This document shows, one piece after another, positions 26,019 to 34,984 of a DNA stretch of 36,586 nucleotides. The DNA lies in assembly GCA_947073495.1 (NCBI GenBank), contig CAMTMX010000031.1:1-36586 (forward strand), read 5' to 3'. Positions within the stretch are counted from its first letter, which is position 1; each line of letters opens with the position of its first letter. The stretch is from an uncultured Porphyromonadaceae bacterium. Lineage in GTDB: Bacteria; Bacteroidota; Bacteroidia; Bacteroidales; Muribaculaceae. A program made the translations under genes and the position numbers. The notes beneath the pieces are model-generated. The model ran no database searches. It was not told the DNA's origin and saw nothing but the letters and a program-made list of their open reading frames with translations.

Positions 26019-27521
26019 ATGGACTATAAATCGAAATCAATCAAACCACGCTTTCTATCTCTGGTCATGACTATCATCATGACCGCGCTGACAAGTGTGG
26101 CACAGATTCCGATATCATTTCACACCACTAATATGGCTCCTCCGGATTCCTTAGACGTGGAAAGAATGACAAAACGTCATTTTTGGAGAGCTGCCGGGGA
26201 GGTGATCGGATTCAATCTCGGGCTATGGGCTTTCGACAGATATGTGCAACGTGGAGATTTTGCATATATTTCTTTAAACTCTATTAAAGAAAACTTTAAA
26301 CATGGCTTTATATGGGATAACGATAAACTTGGCACAAACACCTTCCTTCATCCTTATAACGGAAATTTATATTTCAATGCCGGACGCGCAAACGGTTTCA
26401 ATTTCTGGCAGTCCGAACTTTTTGCCATTGCCGGGAGCGGCATGTGGGAAATGTTTATGGAATGCGAATATCCTTCCACCAATGATATTATCGCAACTCC
26501 GATCGGTGGCGCCGCAATAGGGGAAGTTTTATTCCGGGCGTCAGACGCCGTCCTCGACGACAGACTTACAGGAGGGGCAAGGTTTGAGCGCGAATTGGTT
26601 TCATTCATTCTTTCCCCTATCAGAGGATTTAACCGTTTGATCACCGGTGACGCCTGGAAAGTAAGACCTACTCGTGGCAGGCTTTTCGGCACTCCTAATT
26701 TTGCAATAAGAGTATCCGCAGGCTACAAAACCTTATTATACAACAGTCACTTCAAAGAGCTTCACCAAGGAGCGGCACTGCAGATCGATGCCGAATATGG
26801 CGACAGGTTTGAAGTGAAATCTACAAAGCCATACGATTATTTCACCATCAAGGCAGAATTGCAGATGCTGAAAACACAGCCTTTACTAACGCAGATAGAA
26901 ATAAAAGGGAGACTGCTCGCCCGTGAAATCTTTGACAACTACAGGTCGAAAGGCAGCATAGGTCTTTATCAGCATTTTGATTTCTACGACAGCGACACAA
27001 TCGACAATATCAATAAAGTGCCTTACAAACTCGGCATTCCCGCCTCTGTGGGCGTCGGTTTTATGTTCAGGGACATCGAACGGCACCAATGGACATATGA
27101 TTTTTTTGCCCATGCCAATGTCGTGGCGCTCGGATCTATCCTGTCTGACCATTATCAGACAGACGAACGCAACTATAACTGGGCATCAGGATACTCGCTG
27201 AAAGGCGGATTCAACCTTGTCTTTGGCAAAGACAAGTTGGCAATCTCTTTATCTCACAATTTCTTTCGCCTGTATACATGGAAAGGATACAAGTTTGGCA
27301 CTGATTTGAAGGTAGTGGATTTCCGGACATTAAATGTGCAGGGAGACGCGTCTGTGGCATCACTCAATATGACAGAGTTCCGGGTTGACTTCAAGCTATG
27401 GAAAAAGCTCTTCGGCACAATTCAATACACAAACTACCTGCGTTCCTCCCACTACAAATATTTCAACAGCGTCAAATCCTCATCCAACTCCTTGCAACTC
27501 ATGCTCTCCTACAAATTCTGA
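26019..27521 (+). CDS. DUF3943 domain-containing outer-membrane-type protein
   Basis: The 500-residue protein has an N-terminal signal peptide (residues about 1-29, cut near SVAQIP). The DUF3943 part lies about residues 50-200 and contains GFNLGLWAFDRYV, the DKLGTNTFLHPYNGNLYFNA-type segment and FNFWQSELFAIAGSGMWEM. The second half alternates polar and aromatic residues and ends in LQLMLSYKF, with Phe as the last residue, as in outer-membrane beta barrels. An outer-membrane location is inferred; the function is unknown. Codon use is like the housekeeping genes. It stands alone, with GC-rich accessory DNA starting about 150 bp downstream. Confidence 0.8.
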   Translation: MDYKSKSIKPRFLSLVMTIIMTALTSVAQIPISFHTTNMAPPDSLDVERMTKRHFWRAAGEVIGFNLGLWAFDRYVQRGDFAYISLNSIKENFKHGFIWDNDKLGTNTFLHPYNGNLYFNAGRANGFNFWQSELFAIAGSGMWEMFMECEYPSTNDIIATPIGGAAIGEVLFRASDAVLDDRLTGGARFERELVSFILSPIRGFNRLITGDAWKVRPTRGRLFGTPNFAIRVSAGYKTLLYNSHFKELHQGAALQIDAEYGDRFEVKSTKPYDYFTIKAELQMLKTQPLLTQIEIKGRLLAREIFDNYRSKGSIGLYQHFDFYDSDTIDNINKVPYKLGIPASVGVGFMFRDIERHQWTYDFFAHANVVALGSILSDHYQTDERNYNWASGYSLKGGFNLVFGKDKLAISLSHNFFRLYTWKGYKFGTDLKVVDFRTLNVQGDASVASLNMTEFRVDFKLWKKLFGTIQYTNYLRSSHYKYFNSVKSSSNSLQLMLSYKF

Positions 27522-27612
27522 CCATCCGGGATAAGACCCCATCCCACAAACAATACTGATTGCCCCAAAAAGCATATTTTCTTGGTTTTATGTTTTATAA
27601 CATATAAAAATA

Positions 27613-27644
27613 TTTGCAAGTCAGGGGTATGTGTGCTAACTTTA
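27613..27644 (+). promoter_or_regulatory. Promoter of the RHS toxin locus
   Basis: TTTG (27613-27616) is followed after exactly 20 bp by TAACTTTA (27637-27644), one base off the consensus TAnnTTTG. It lies 44 bp before the first ATG of the locus and could drive both the companion protein and the RHS gene. Confidence 0.7.
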
Positions 27645-27688
27645 TGGCGAATTGAAAAACTCCGACAATCAACTAACCTTACATAGTC

Positions 27689-28768
27689 ATGAAACCTCCC
27701 TTCTCCATCCCCTTGGTCTTGATTCCTGCCATTTTGGCAGTTTCCCCGACGGTGTCAGGCGTGCCAGCCGGAATCGTCACATCTGAGCGATTGTCCGGAT
27801 CAGCCGTGTCAACGGGTGTGGACACGCGGACCCTTCCGATGACTGCGCGCCCCATAGAGGACATCTGCAGCACCCCCGACCCGCTCTGGGACCTCTCCGA
27901 CAATTGGGAAGAGTCCCCGTACAGCGCCTCCTATATATTGTATGGCGACACCCTTCTCTCCGAGACCGTCGACGGACAGCGCCGGTGGTACGCGATGCGC
28001 CGGGACAGCGTCCTCCTTGTCAGGGAGGAGTCTCTGCTTCACCGCAGTGTGCCCGGGAATCCGCCCCCCACGAACGCCATCCATGCCGGCCAGCCCCCCG
28101 TCACGAGCGCCGCACACCCATACACCGCGTCGGGCACCGACAGCCGTGATTTCAACGTGAGGAGGGAAGGCACATACGGCTCCATCCCTGCCGTGCGTGG
28201 CAGGCTTGTCACCGCACCCGGCGACACCCTCGACGTTTTCATGACGGTCGAGGAGACCGTGTTCCTCGAGGACTGGACCGAATCCGGAACTGAAGCGGCA
28301 ACAACTGTCCCGAAGGACCCGACGTTCACACATTCCTTCAGACGCTACAGATGGTTCCCCGCATCTGGCGGACCCCTTCCCGTGGCGATACAGACGGAGG
28401 AGTCCGCCACCGTAGACGGGGAGACAGCGACCGTAAGATACGCCCATGTCATCGACCCCTCCGAATCAGGTAGCATGAAAACACGAGGAAAGGATGACCC
28501 CGTGGAACCGGACGTTGAAAGGATCCTTTCGGAAGCCGTGATAGAATGCTCCGGCGGAGAGATCACCATAACCACCGGCAGTACGGCGACAGCCGCCATC
28601 CGTGTCAGCGTCGCCTCCGAGGGAGGGATGGCGTTCCACAGCGGGGAGGCGACACTGTCGGCGGACACCCCTGTGAGAATCCCCTGCGGGTCGTTCCACC
28701 CCGGACGCTACATAGTCGCCGTCACATGCGGCGCACACATGGAGAAACGCGTGGTCACCGTGAGGTGA
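27689..28768 (+). CDS. Exported protein of unknown function upstream of the RHS gene
   Basis: I do not recognise this 359-residue protein. It has a Sec signal peptide (residues 1 to about 24, cut near VSGVPA) and no lipobox. The middle contains WDLSDNWEESPYSASYILYGDTLLSET and is rich in Thr, Pro and Asp. The end has ATAAIRVSVAS and a PCGSFHPGRYIVAVTCG stretch that resembles a Bacteroidetes type IX secretion sorting domain or a related C-terminal beta domain (inference). Codon use is strongly GC-rich, like the RHS gene 104 bp downstream and unlike the genes to the left. It is probably co-transcribed with the RHS gene and may help its export or attachment. Confidence 0.75.
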   Translation: MKPPFSIPLVLIPAILAVSPTVSGVPAGIVTSERLSGSAVSTGVDTRTLPMTARPIEDICSTPDPLWDLSDNWEESPYSASYILYGDTLLSETVDGQRRWYAMRRDSVLLVREESLLHRSVPGNPPPTNAIHAGQPPVTSAAHPYTASGTDSRDFNVRREGTYGSIPAVRGRLVTAPGDTLDVFMTVEETVFLEDWTESGTEAATTVPKDPTFTHSFRRYRWFPASGGPLPVAIQTEESATVDGETATVRYAHVIDPSESGSMKTRGKDDPVEPDVERILSEAVIECSGGEITITTGSTATAAIRVSVASEGGMAFHSGEATLSADTPVRIPCGSFHPGRYIVAVTCGAHMEKRVVTVR

Positions 28769-28872
28769 CCCGAGCACCCCGGTCGCGGGGACATCCCCCG
28801 ATGCCGGCGGACACCCCCGGACATGACTTATATCACAGACATACAACACAGACCGAACAACATTCCTGCATC

Positions 28873-31800
28873 ATGAAAGCAAACGCAATATCCCTGTACA
28901 TACTCATGGCGGTGACCGCCCTCGCGGCTGCCGCCGCAGGCGGACTGACCGGCAGCCCGCGTCCCTCACATACCTCACCTCTTGCCGGGACGGGAGACAC
29001 ACTCATGAAAAAAGACGTCATGCCCGACACGCTGCGGCACGGAGTGGACTCCGTGCGTTTCAGGGCGATGATACAGATGAACGACCCGGGAGTCAACATA
29101 TGGCCTGAGAACCCTCACGCCTCGCGGCTGCGCGCCGTCACGATGCCAGCCCCGGCTCTGTCGACGGGTGCGGTCACCTTCGAGGTCCCCCTTTATACCG
29201 TCTCCGCCGACGGACTCGACATCCCGTTCAGCCTGCGCTACCACAGCAACGGGATAAAGGACAGGGAGGACCCGTACCCGGTGGGCTACGGGTGGACGTT
29301 CCTTCCGGCACTTCGGATCACCCGTCAGGTTTTCGGACGCCCCGACGGCACTTACCCCTTCACGGGTGACAGGAGGGACTACAGCATGACCCACGGCGAA
29401 CTTCACCGGTGCATGGTCAGCCGGTACGCGCTGAACGGCAACCGGGGTCTCGACCCGGAGAGGGACATCTTCACAGTACACATGCCCGACGCCAGCTTCA
29501 ACGCCTATTACGAGAACGGGCGGCTGCACGCCCCCGGACACTCCGAATACCGGATAGAATGCGACACCCTGATCACTGCGATCAAGGTGACCGACCCTGC
29601 GGGCAGGGTGTGGGACTTCAGCCAGAAAGGACTCTCCGACAACGACGGCGCCATCACCGAATGGGCTCCTAAGAGCGTCTCCCTCCCCTCGGGACGCACC
29701 GTCAACTTCACCTGGGAGACCGGCACTCGCATTGCCTGGTCAGTCGGAACCGCCAAGACCTACTATTACCGCATAGGCACCACGGGCCCTGACCCTGACG
29801 CCTCCTCCGACGGGAGCACGATGCTCCCGCAACAGATCATCGACAAGGGCCTGAACCTGACCTCGGTGACATTCCCCGGCGGCAGCGTGACACTCAGCTA
29901 TACCTCGGGGATGCTCAAGACGCTCACGGTCAAGGCGGGCACCACGCAGGTCGCCGCCGTCACGTTGACCCACGGCACCGCGGACACGGAGAAGATGATG
30001 CTGCAGGCAGTCACCCTCGCCGACGGCGGGAAATACACGTTCGGCTACCAGCCCTACAGCGGCGGGAGCACCGACAGGGTCGACTACTGGGGCTACCGCT
30101 CCAGGGGGACAGGCGCTGGGGAGGTCTACAGCGCCCCGACCATGCGTGTCGGGAGCCTCGGCAACACCACCACAGAGTCCATCGTCGGCGCCGAGCGGTC
30201 CCCCGACTCCGTCAAGATGAAGGAGCGGATCCTCATCAAGGCGACCTATCCCACCGGTGGCGTGACGGAGTGGGAATACGAGCCTCACAGGTTCGCTCCC
30301 GTGGACTTCTGCGACACCTACCACATAACGGGCACGAAAGACACGAAACTGTCGTTCGGGGGCGGGCTGAGGGTGAGGAAGGTCACCCTGCGCACCTCCG
30401 CGACCGACCAGAACCCGAGGACGGTGAGATATGTCTACGGCAAGAACGGCGACGGGCTCGCGAAGGTGGAGGCTCTGCCACTCGCGTCTACATTCCTGTC
30501 ACAGGCGATCCTGGTGGCACCTCCGGGGACACTTGGAGACAACCCGACAAGCGGTTCGAAAATCAGCGAATACGGCAGGCTGATGGCGGTGCCGACCTCC
30601 TCCTACTCATCCTACCGCTTCGGGGAAGACCTGATATGGTATGAGGAGACGGCGGAGATACACGCTGAGGGGAAGACAGTCCACCGCTTCAGGAAGGACT
30701 GCACCAACAAGGTCGCCATACAGGGGCTCGGCAACATCCTCCCCGACATCATGGGAACGGTCTTCGGGGGATCCCCCCAGGAATCAGAGACCGAGGTCTA
30801 CCGCAGCGACGGGGGCGGCTACACGCTCGCCGAGAAGAGGACATACTCCTACACCGCCACTGATGAGGGTACTGCGTACGGCGGACTCTACATAAAGAGG
30901 GAGCGGGTACAGTCATCGGCAGGGCGTACCTCCCCCGACTTCGACGAGGAGAAATACTGTTTCCTCACTCCGAATTTACGCTATGAATACGGCGAGCGCG
31001 ACATCTATACCGTCAGGTCGTACAACGTCAGCAAGAAAGTGACACGTCTCACGTCCGTCACCACCACCGAATACACCGGCAACGGACAGTACAGCGTCAC
31101 GGAAAACTACACGTGGCTCCCCGGGACACAGCTGCGCTCGTCGGTGACGGTGTCGAACGCCGGCGGCAGCATACGTACGGAGACATTCTACACGGATTCC
31201 GTATCCACGACGGTCGCCAAGGCTATGAACGACGCCAACGTGAGAGGCACGGTGACCGGCGGCCGCGAGACCAGCGGCACGTCCGTGCAGGAATACCGGC
31301 TCGCCAACGCCTCCATGCGTTCAGGGCTCCTTTTCCGTCCGACATCCCTGAGATACCGCAGGGGCTCCGGGGCATACGTGACGGCAAAGACCTACACCTG
31401 GAACACCGACGGCACGCTCAAGTCCTGGAAAGGGAACGACGGGGTGACCACCTCCTACACCTGGGACGTCAACGGGATGTACCCCCTGACGCAGACGGTG
31501 GGCGGCACGCTCACATCAACGGCGACGTGGAAGACCCTTGTCGGGGTCTCGTCGCTGACCGACCCCTCCGGTGTTAAGACCGTCTACGGCTACGACAGCA
31601 ACAACCGTCTGTCGTCCGTCGCCGTCAACGGCAAGGTGTCGGAGACCTACCTCTACAGCATAAGCCAGACCGGAGCCAACTCCATGACCACACGCAGATA
31701 CTCCGGTCCTTCATCCTACGTCTCCAACGTGGAGCGATACGACGGGTTGGGAAGAATCTGGGGAGCGTTCTCCGAATTCCCCTCCGGGGTTGTGGGCGTA

Positions 31801-34800
31801 TTGACCGAATACGACAACATGGGGAGGGGGTACCGCACATGGGAGCCCGCGCCCACGACCATGAGCGTGACCACGGCTTCGTCACTCAAGTCGGCAGCCA
31901 CCTCAGCGACAAGCGACGGTCACCCGTACTCGCAGACCGCATACGAGGCGAGCCCGAGGGATGTCGCCCTCTCCTCCACGATGTCGGGCGACGCCTGGCA
32001 CAACAACGGGAAGAAAAAGACCACCGCCATCTATATAAACGACGGCGGGACAAGGGCGTGCGCAAAGTACACGCCCTCTGCCACCGGGGTCACAAAATCA
32101 GGCAACTGGGCGACGGGGGCGTTGCGCGTCACCCTCGCCACCGACGAGGACGGGATAACCACGGAGACCTACACCGACCTGCGCGGCAACGCGGTTTGCG
32201 TGAAACACGGCGGGAAGGCGACCTATTATGTATATGACGATTACGGCGACCTGCGCTACATCCTTCCCCCGGGAGCAGAGGCAGGCGGCCTCAGGACATC
32301 AGCCACGATGAAGGACCTCGCCTATTGGTACGACCATGACACGAGGGGGAGACTCGTGACCAAGAAACTCCCCGGGGCGAAAGAGTGCAGATACCTCTAC
32401 GACAACGCCGACCGTCTCACGGCGGAGAAAAGCCATGACCTTGCCGACGGCACATGGCGCCTTTACGCCTACGACGGGTGCGGGAGAAGGGTGCTGCAGA
32501 TGGACTGCGCCCTGACAGACACGGAAGCCTCCGCCTACGCGGGGACATGCCGCACGGCTACCGCCTCGACATCGGGCACTTTCCAGGGGTACACCATATC
32601 ACCGGCACCCGCATCGAAAATCACGGGGACTTCGGTCACGCTTGCATGGTATTACGACAGGCACGACATGATACCGGCGGACGGTGAGACAAGGACCTAC
32701 AAGAACCTGTCGACACTGGGTATCACGTCGAGGGTGGCGTCGTCCCTGAGGGGGAACGCCGTCAACAGCAGTGCGAAGGGTAAGCTTGCAGGGATGTACA
32801 CGGGTGAAGGCTGGGAGATCTACTTCTACGACAAGGACGGGAGGGAACACCAGCGGAGCAGCACGGGATACAACATCGGGCGTCGCACGACGTTCTACAA
32901 TCATGACGGGAGCGTCGCGTCGGTACACGAGACACACCGGGGTATAGCCGGATCCACCGAAAAGAACATCTACCGCGACCGCGACACCTACAACACCTAC
33001 GACAAGGCAGGCCGCGTGACAAGGACAAGCATCATCGAATGGAAGGAGACCACGGGGGCTAACGCTCCGACTGTGAAGGGTGACAGCGCGGTGTTCACCT
33101 ACACCTATGACCGGTTGGGACGTGTGTCCACACTTAAGTCCGGGAACGTGACGAGGACGATGACATATGACATCCACGGCTGGACCACTTCGCTGAAGAC
33201 GGCACTCTCAGGGAAGACACTGACAGAAAAGCTCTACTACGCCGACAGTTCGAAGCCACGCTACAACGGATTCGTGTCGAGGAGGGACCTTGACGGGTAC
33301 AGTTACCTCTACACCTACAACAACCGCGGTTTCCTGACCGAGGCGAAATACTCGGGAGGCGAGAGCGGTTCCGACTACACGGAGACGTTCAGCTACAACG
33401 ACCGCGGCGGACTGCTGACCCTCAAGCGTATGGGAGTGACCGACCTTCTTCCATCCGGAGGTAAGAGCTACGGGGTTCTCGACGACATATCGGGGAGCTA
33501 TACGGGTAACCGTCTTACCTCCGTTACGGTGAGCACCGGTGCTCAGGTGTATGACAGGAGGACCGGCATCAGGAAGAGCGGTACATACTCATTGGGATAT
33601 GACGCCTCGGGACGGCTGACCTCCGATGGCACGAGGGGTGTCACGTCAGTGACTTATGACAACAACGGTATGCTGACATATGAGAAATCGTCCGGGGTAC
33701 AGATGTCCGTTACTCGTGACGGTCTCGGGAGGAAGACGGCAACGACCCTCAACATATATAACTCCTCGGGAGGAGTGCAGTCCACTGAGACAAAGGGCTA
33801 TACCGGCAACGGGCATGTCGTCAGTAAGAGTGCGATCGTGATGTCGAGGTTTCCTGGAGGGTTCTTCGATTCTGCGGGAAGTCCATATTATTACCTTACC
33901 GATTTCCAGGGTAACAATATCGGTGTATACGACAAGACCGGGAAGTTAGTACAGCGGACTGATTACTATGCGTCGGGCGAGCCTTGGCTTGAGCCGGAGT
34001 ACGGCAGCGGAGCGGCGGGTAATCGGTACCTTTTCGGAGGCAAGGAGCGCATTGCCGGAGGAGCCTTGAACGAATACGACTTCGAGGCGCGTAACTACGT
34101 GGCATCCTTCCAGCGCTTCACGACCATCGACCCGGAGGCAGAGAAATTCTCATGGCTGTCACCATACGCCTACTGCAACGGAAACCCGATCAACTTCATT
34201 GACCCGACCGGGGCTCATACTCAGGTCACACTCAAATCGCCCGGAGTTTACGAGGTTGTCGGTGGAGAGCTTGACGATGACCTGAACGTATACCTGTATT
34301 GTAAAAATGAGGACGGAGAATTGGTTAATACAGGAATATCAATCGGAGAAACTACGTCAGCAACCTCTTTTTATTATAGTGAAGAAAATAGATGGGCTAC
34401 AGAAAGCGTAATAGATTTTAATGATAGGAGTGGCAAGTCCTTTATTGAAATGATCATGAACCATACTCCATCATTACCGGAATATATGGACAAGGCTCGG
34501 AATTTTCATCCGTATGATTTCAAGACCACAAATGGAACTGATCATGTAATTTCGAAGGAACCCCAATATATGTATCGGGGTATGCAGATCGGTATTATCG
34601 GGGGTGATAAACCACTGATATCATCAGGAAGGGATATAGGTAATATTGCAGCAGGTTTTGTTGCTGGTTCCAACGGACTGCCTTGGGGTGTCGCCCGTCT
34701 CGGTTTTGACGGATATCAATCACTCACCCATCTAAAATTTATGAGCGAAGGTATAAGCACACGTAATGCTGAAATGTTTGGCTGGAGGTTGGGATATTTC

Positions 34801-34902
34801 GGCACATCCTCGGATAGGCAGAATATGAAATTGTCATATTCAATTGGCATGGGGGTGTCAAAGAGCGTGTTGTATTTATATAACATGATAAAATCAAAAT
34901 AG
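28873..34902 (+). CDS. RHS-repeat polymorphic toxin with type 44-like C-terminal tip
   Basis: The 2009-residue protein has a Sec signal peptide (about 1-23). The Bacteroidetes-type RHS N-terminal part has STGAVTFEVPLYTVSADGL. Many YD repeats follow (such as YDVNGMYPLTQTV, YDDYGDLRYILPPGAE and YDIHGWTTSLKT), which by family knowledge build a hollow shell. The RHS core domain starts near 1660 and ends at DPTG (1777-1780). The 229-residue tip has YDFK and then RDIGNIAAGFVAG (from Arg1920) and LPWGVARLGFDGYQ, resembling the D-x-GN-x3-G...R pattern of polymorphic toxin type 44. The tip is AT-rich, the rest GC-rich. The frame runs upstream to 28546, but that part overlaps the previous gene, so 28873 is preferred. 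Confidence 0.88.
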   Translation: MKANAISLYILMAVTALAAAAAGGLTGSPRPSHTSPLAGTGDTLMKKDVMPDTLRHGVDSVRFRAMIQMNDPGVNIWPENPHASRLRAVTMPAPALSTGAVTFEVPLYTVSADGLDIPFSLRYHSNGIKDREDPYPVGYGWTFLPALRITRQVFGRPDGTYPFTGDRRDYSMTHGELHRCMVSRYALNGNRGLDPERDIFTVHMPDASFNAYYENGRLHAPGHSEYRIECDTLITAIKVTDPAGRVWDFSQKGLSDNDGAITEWAPKSVSLPSGRTVNFTWETGTRIAWSVGTAKTYYYRIGTTGPDPDASSDGSTMLPQQIIDKGLNLTSVTFPGGSVTLSYTSGMLKTLTVKAGTTQVAAVTLTHGTADTEKMMLQAVTLADGGKYTFGYQPYSGGSTDRVDYWGYRSRGTGAGEVYSAPTMRVGSLGNTTTESIVGAERSPDSVKMKERILIKATYPTGGVTEWEYEPHRFAPVDFCDTYHITGTKDTKLSFGGGLRVRKVTLRTSATDQNPRTVRYVYGKNGDGLAKVEALPLASTFLSQAILVAPPGTLGDNPTSGSKISEYGRLMAVPTSSYSSYRFGEDLIWYEETAEIHAEGKTVHRFRKDCTNKVAIQGLGNILPDIMGTVFGGSPQESETEVYRSDGGGYTLAEKRTYSYTATDEGTAYGGLYIKRERVQSSAGRTSPDFDEEKYCFLTPNLRYEYGERDIYTVRSYNVSKKVTRLTSVTTTEYTGNGQYSVTENYTWLPGTQLRSSVTVSNAGGSIRTETFYTDSVSTTVAKAMNDANVRGTVTGGRETSGTSVQEYRLANASMRSGLLFRPTSLRYRRGSGAYVTAKTYTWNTDGTLKSWKGNDGVTTSYTWDVNGMYPLTQTVGGTLTSTATWKTLVGVSSLTDPSGVKTVYGYDSNNRLSSVAVNGKVSETYLYSISQTGANSMTTRRYSGPSSYVSNVERYDGLGRIWGAFSEFPSGVVGVLTEYDNMGRGYRTWEPAPTTMSVTTASSLKSAATSATSDGHPYSQTAYEASPRDVALSSTMSGDAWHNNGKKKTTAIYINDGGTRACAKYTPSATGVTKSGNWATGALRVTLATDEDGITTETYTDLRGNAVCVKHGGKATYYVYDDYGDLRYILPPGAEAGGLRTSATMKDLAYWYDHDTRGRLVTKKLPGAKECRYLYDNADRLTAEKSHDLADGTWRLYAYDGCGRRVLQMDCALTDTEASAYAGTCRTATASTSGTFQGYTISPAPASKITGTSVTLAWYYDRHDMIPADGETRTYKNLSTLGITSRVASSLRGNAVNSSAKGKLAGMYTGEGWEIYFYDKDGREHQRSSTGYNIGRRTTFYNHDGSVASVHETHRGIAGSTEKNIYRDRDTYNTYDKAGRVTRTSIIEWKETTGANAPTVKGDSAVFTYTYDRLGRVSTLKSGNVTRTMTYDIHGWTTSLKTALSGKTLTEKLYYADSSKPRYNGFVSRRDLDGYSYLYTYNNRGFLTEAKYSGGESGSDYTETFSYNDRGGLLTLKRMGVTDLLPSGGKSYGVLDDISGSYTGNRLTSVTVSTGAQVYDRRTGIRKSGTYSLGYDASGRLTSDGTRGVTSVTYDNNGMLTYEKSSGVQMSVTRDGLGRKTATTLNIYNSSGGVQSTETKGYTGNGHVVSKSAIVMSRFPGGFFDSAGSPYYYLTDFQGNNIGVYDKTGKLVQRTDYYASGEPWLEPEYGSGAAGNRYLFGGKERIAGGALNEYDFEARNYVASFQRFTTIDPEAEKFSWLSPYAYCNGNPINFIDPTGAHTQVTLKSPGVYEVVGGELDDDLNVYLYCKNEDGELVNTGISIGETTSATSFYYSEENRWATESVIDFNDRSGKSFIEMIMNHTPSLPEYMDKARNFHPYDFKTTNGTDHVISKEPQYMYRGMQIGIIGGDKPLISSGRDIGNIAAGFVAGSNGLPWGVARLGFDGYQSLTHLKFMSEGISTRNAEMFGWRLGYFGTSSDRQNMKLSYSIGMGVSKSVLYLYNMIKSK
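33961..34212 (+). repeat. RHS core segment duplicated in the orphan cassette
   Basis: These 84 codons (DYYASGEPW to DPTG) have a second copy at 35578-35829 with no indels. The proteins differ at 3 of 84 residues. The DNA is nearly identical over the last third. The pair can serve as the homology tract for swapping the tips that follow. Confidence 0.9.
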
Positions 34903-34912
34903 AGATTTAATG

Positions 34913-34948
34913 AGATCTTCTACTTGCGTTTGTGAAAGTAGAAGATCT
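34913..34948 (+). terminator. Hairpin between RHS toxin and candidate immunity gene
   Basis: AGATCTTCTACTT (34913-34925) is the exact complement of AAGTAGAAGATCT (34936-34948), a 13-bp stem with a 10-base loop. It starts 10 bp after the toxin stop and ends 36 bp before the lipoprotein ATG. There is no T-run, so it may be a partial terminator, a processing site or an mRNA stabiliser rather than a full stop. Confidence 0.55.
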
Positions 34949-34984
34949 TGGGTTGATAAGGTTAAAAACTTAAAAATGTAAGAT

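Noticed and set aside
28546..28872. Extension of the RHS reading frame into the preceding gene
   Set aside because: It is Arg/His-rich out-of-frame translation of the upstream gene; the ATG at 28873 starts a good signal peptide.
27800..33200. Many long open frames antisense to or out of frame with the RHS genes
   Set aside because: GC-rich DNA has few stop codons; these frames are Arg/Pro-rich, lack family features and shadow the real genes.
34913..34948. Hairpin read as a site-specific recombination (att) site
   Set aside because: No integrase or second copy is seen; the stem is explained as well by RNA structure.
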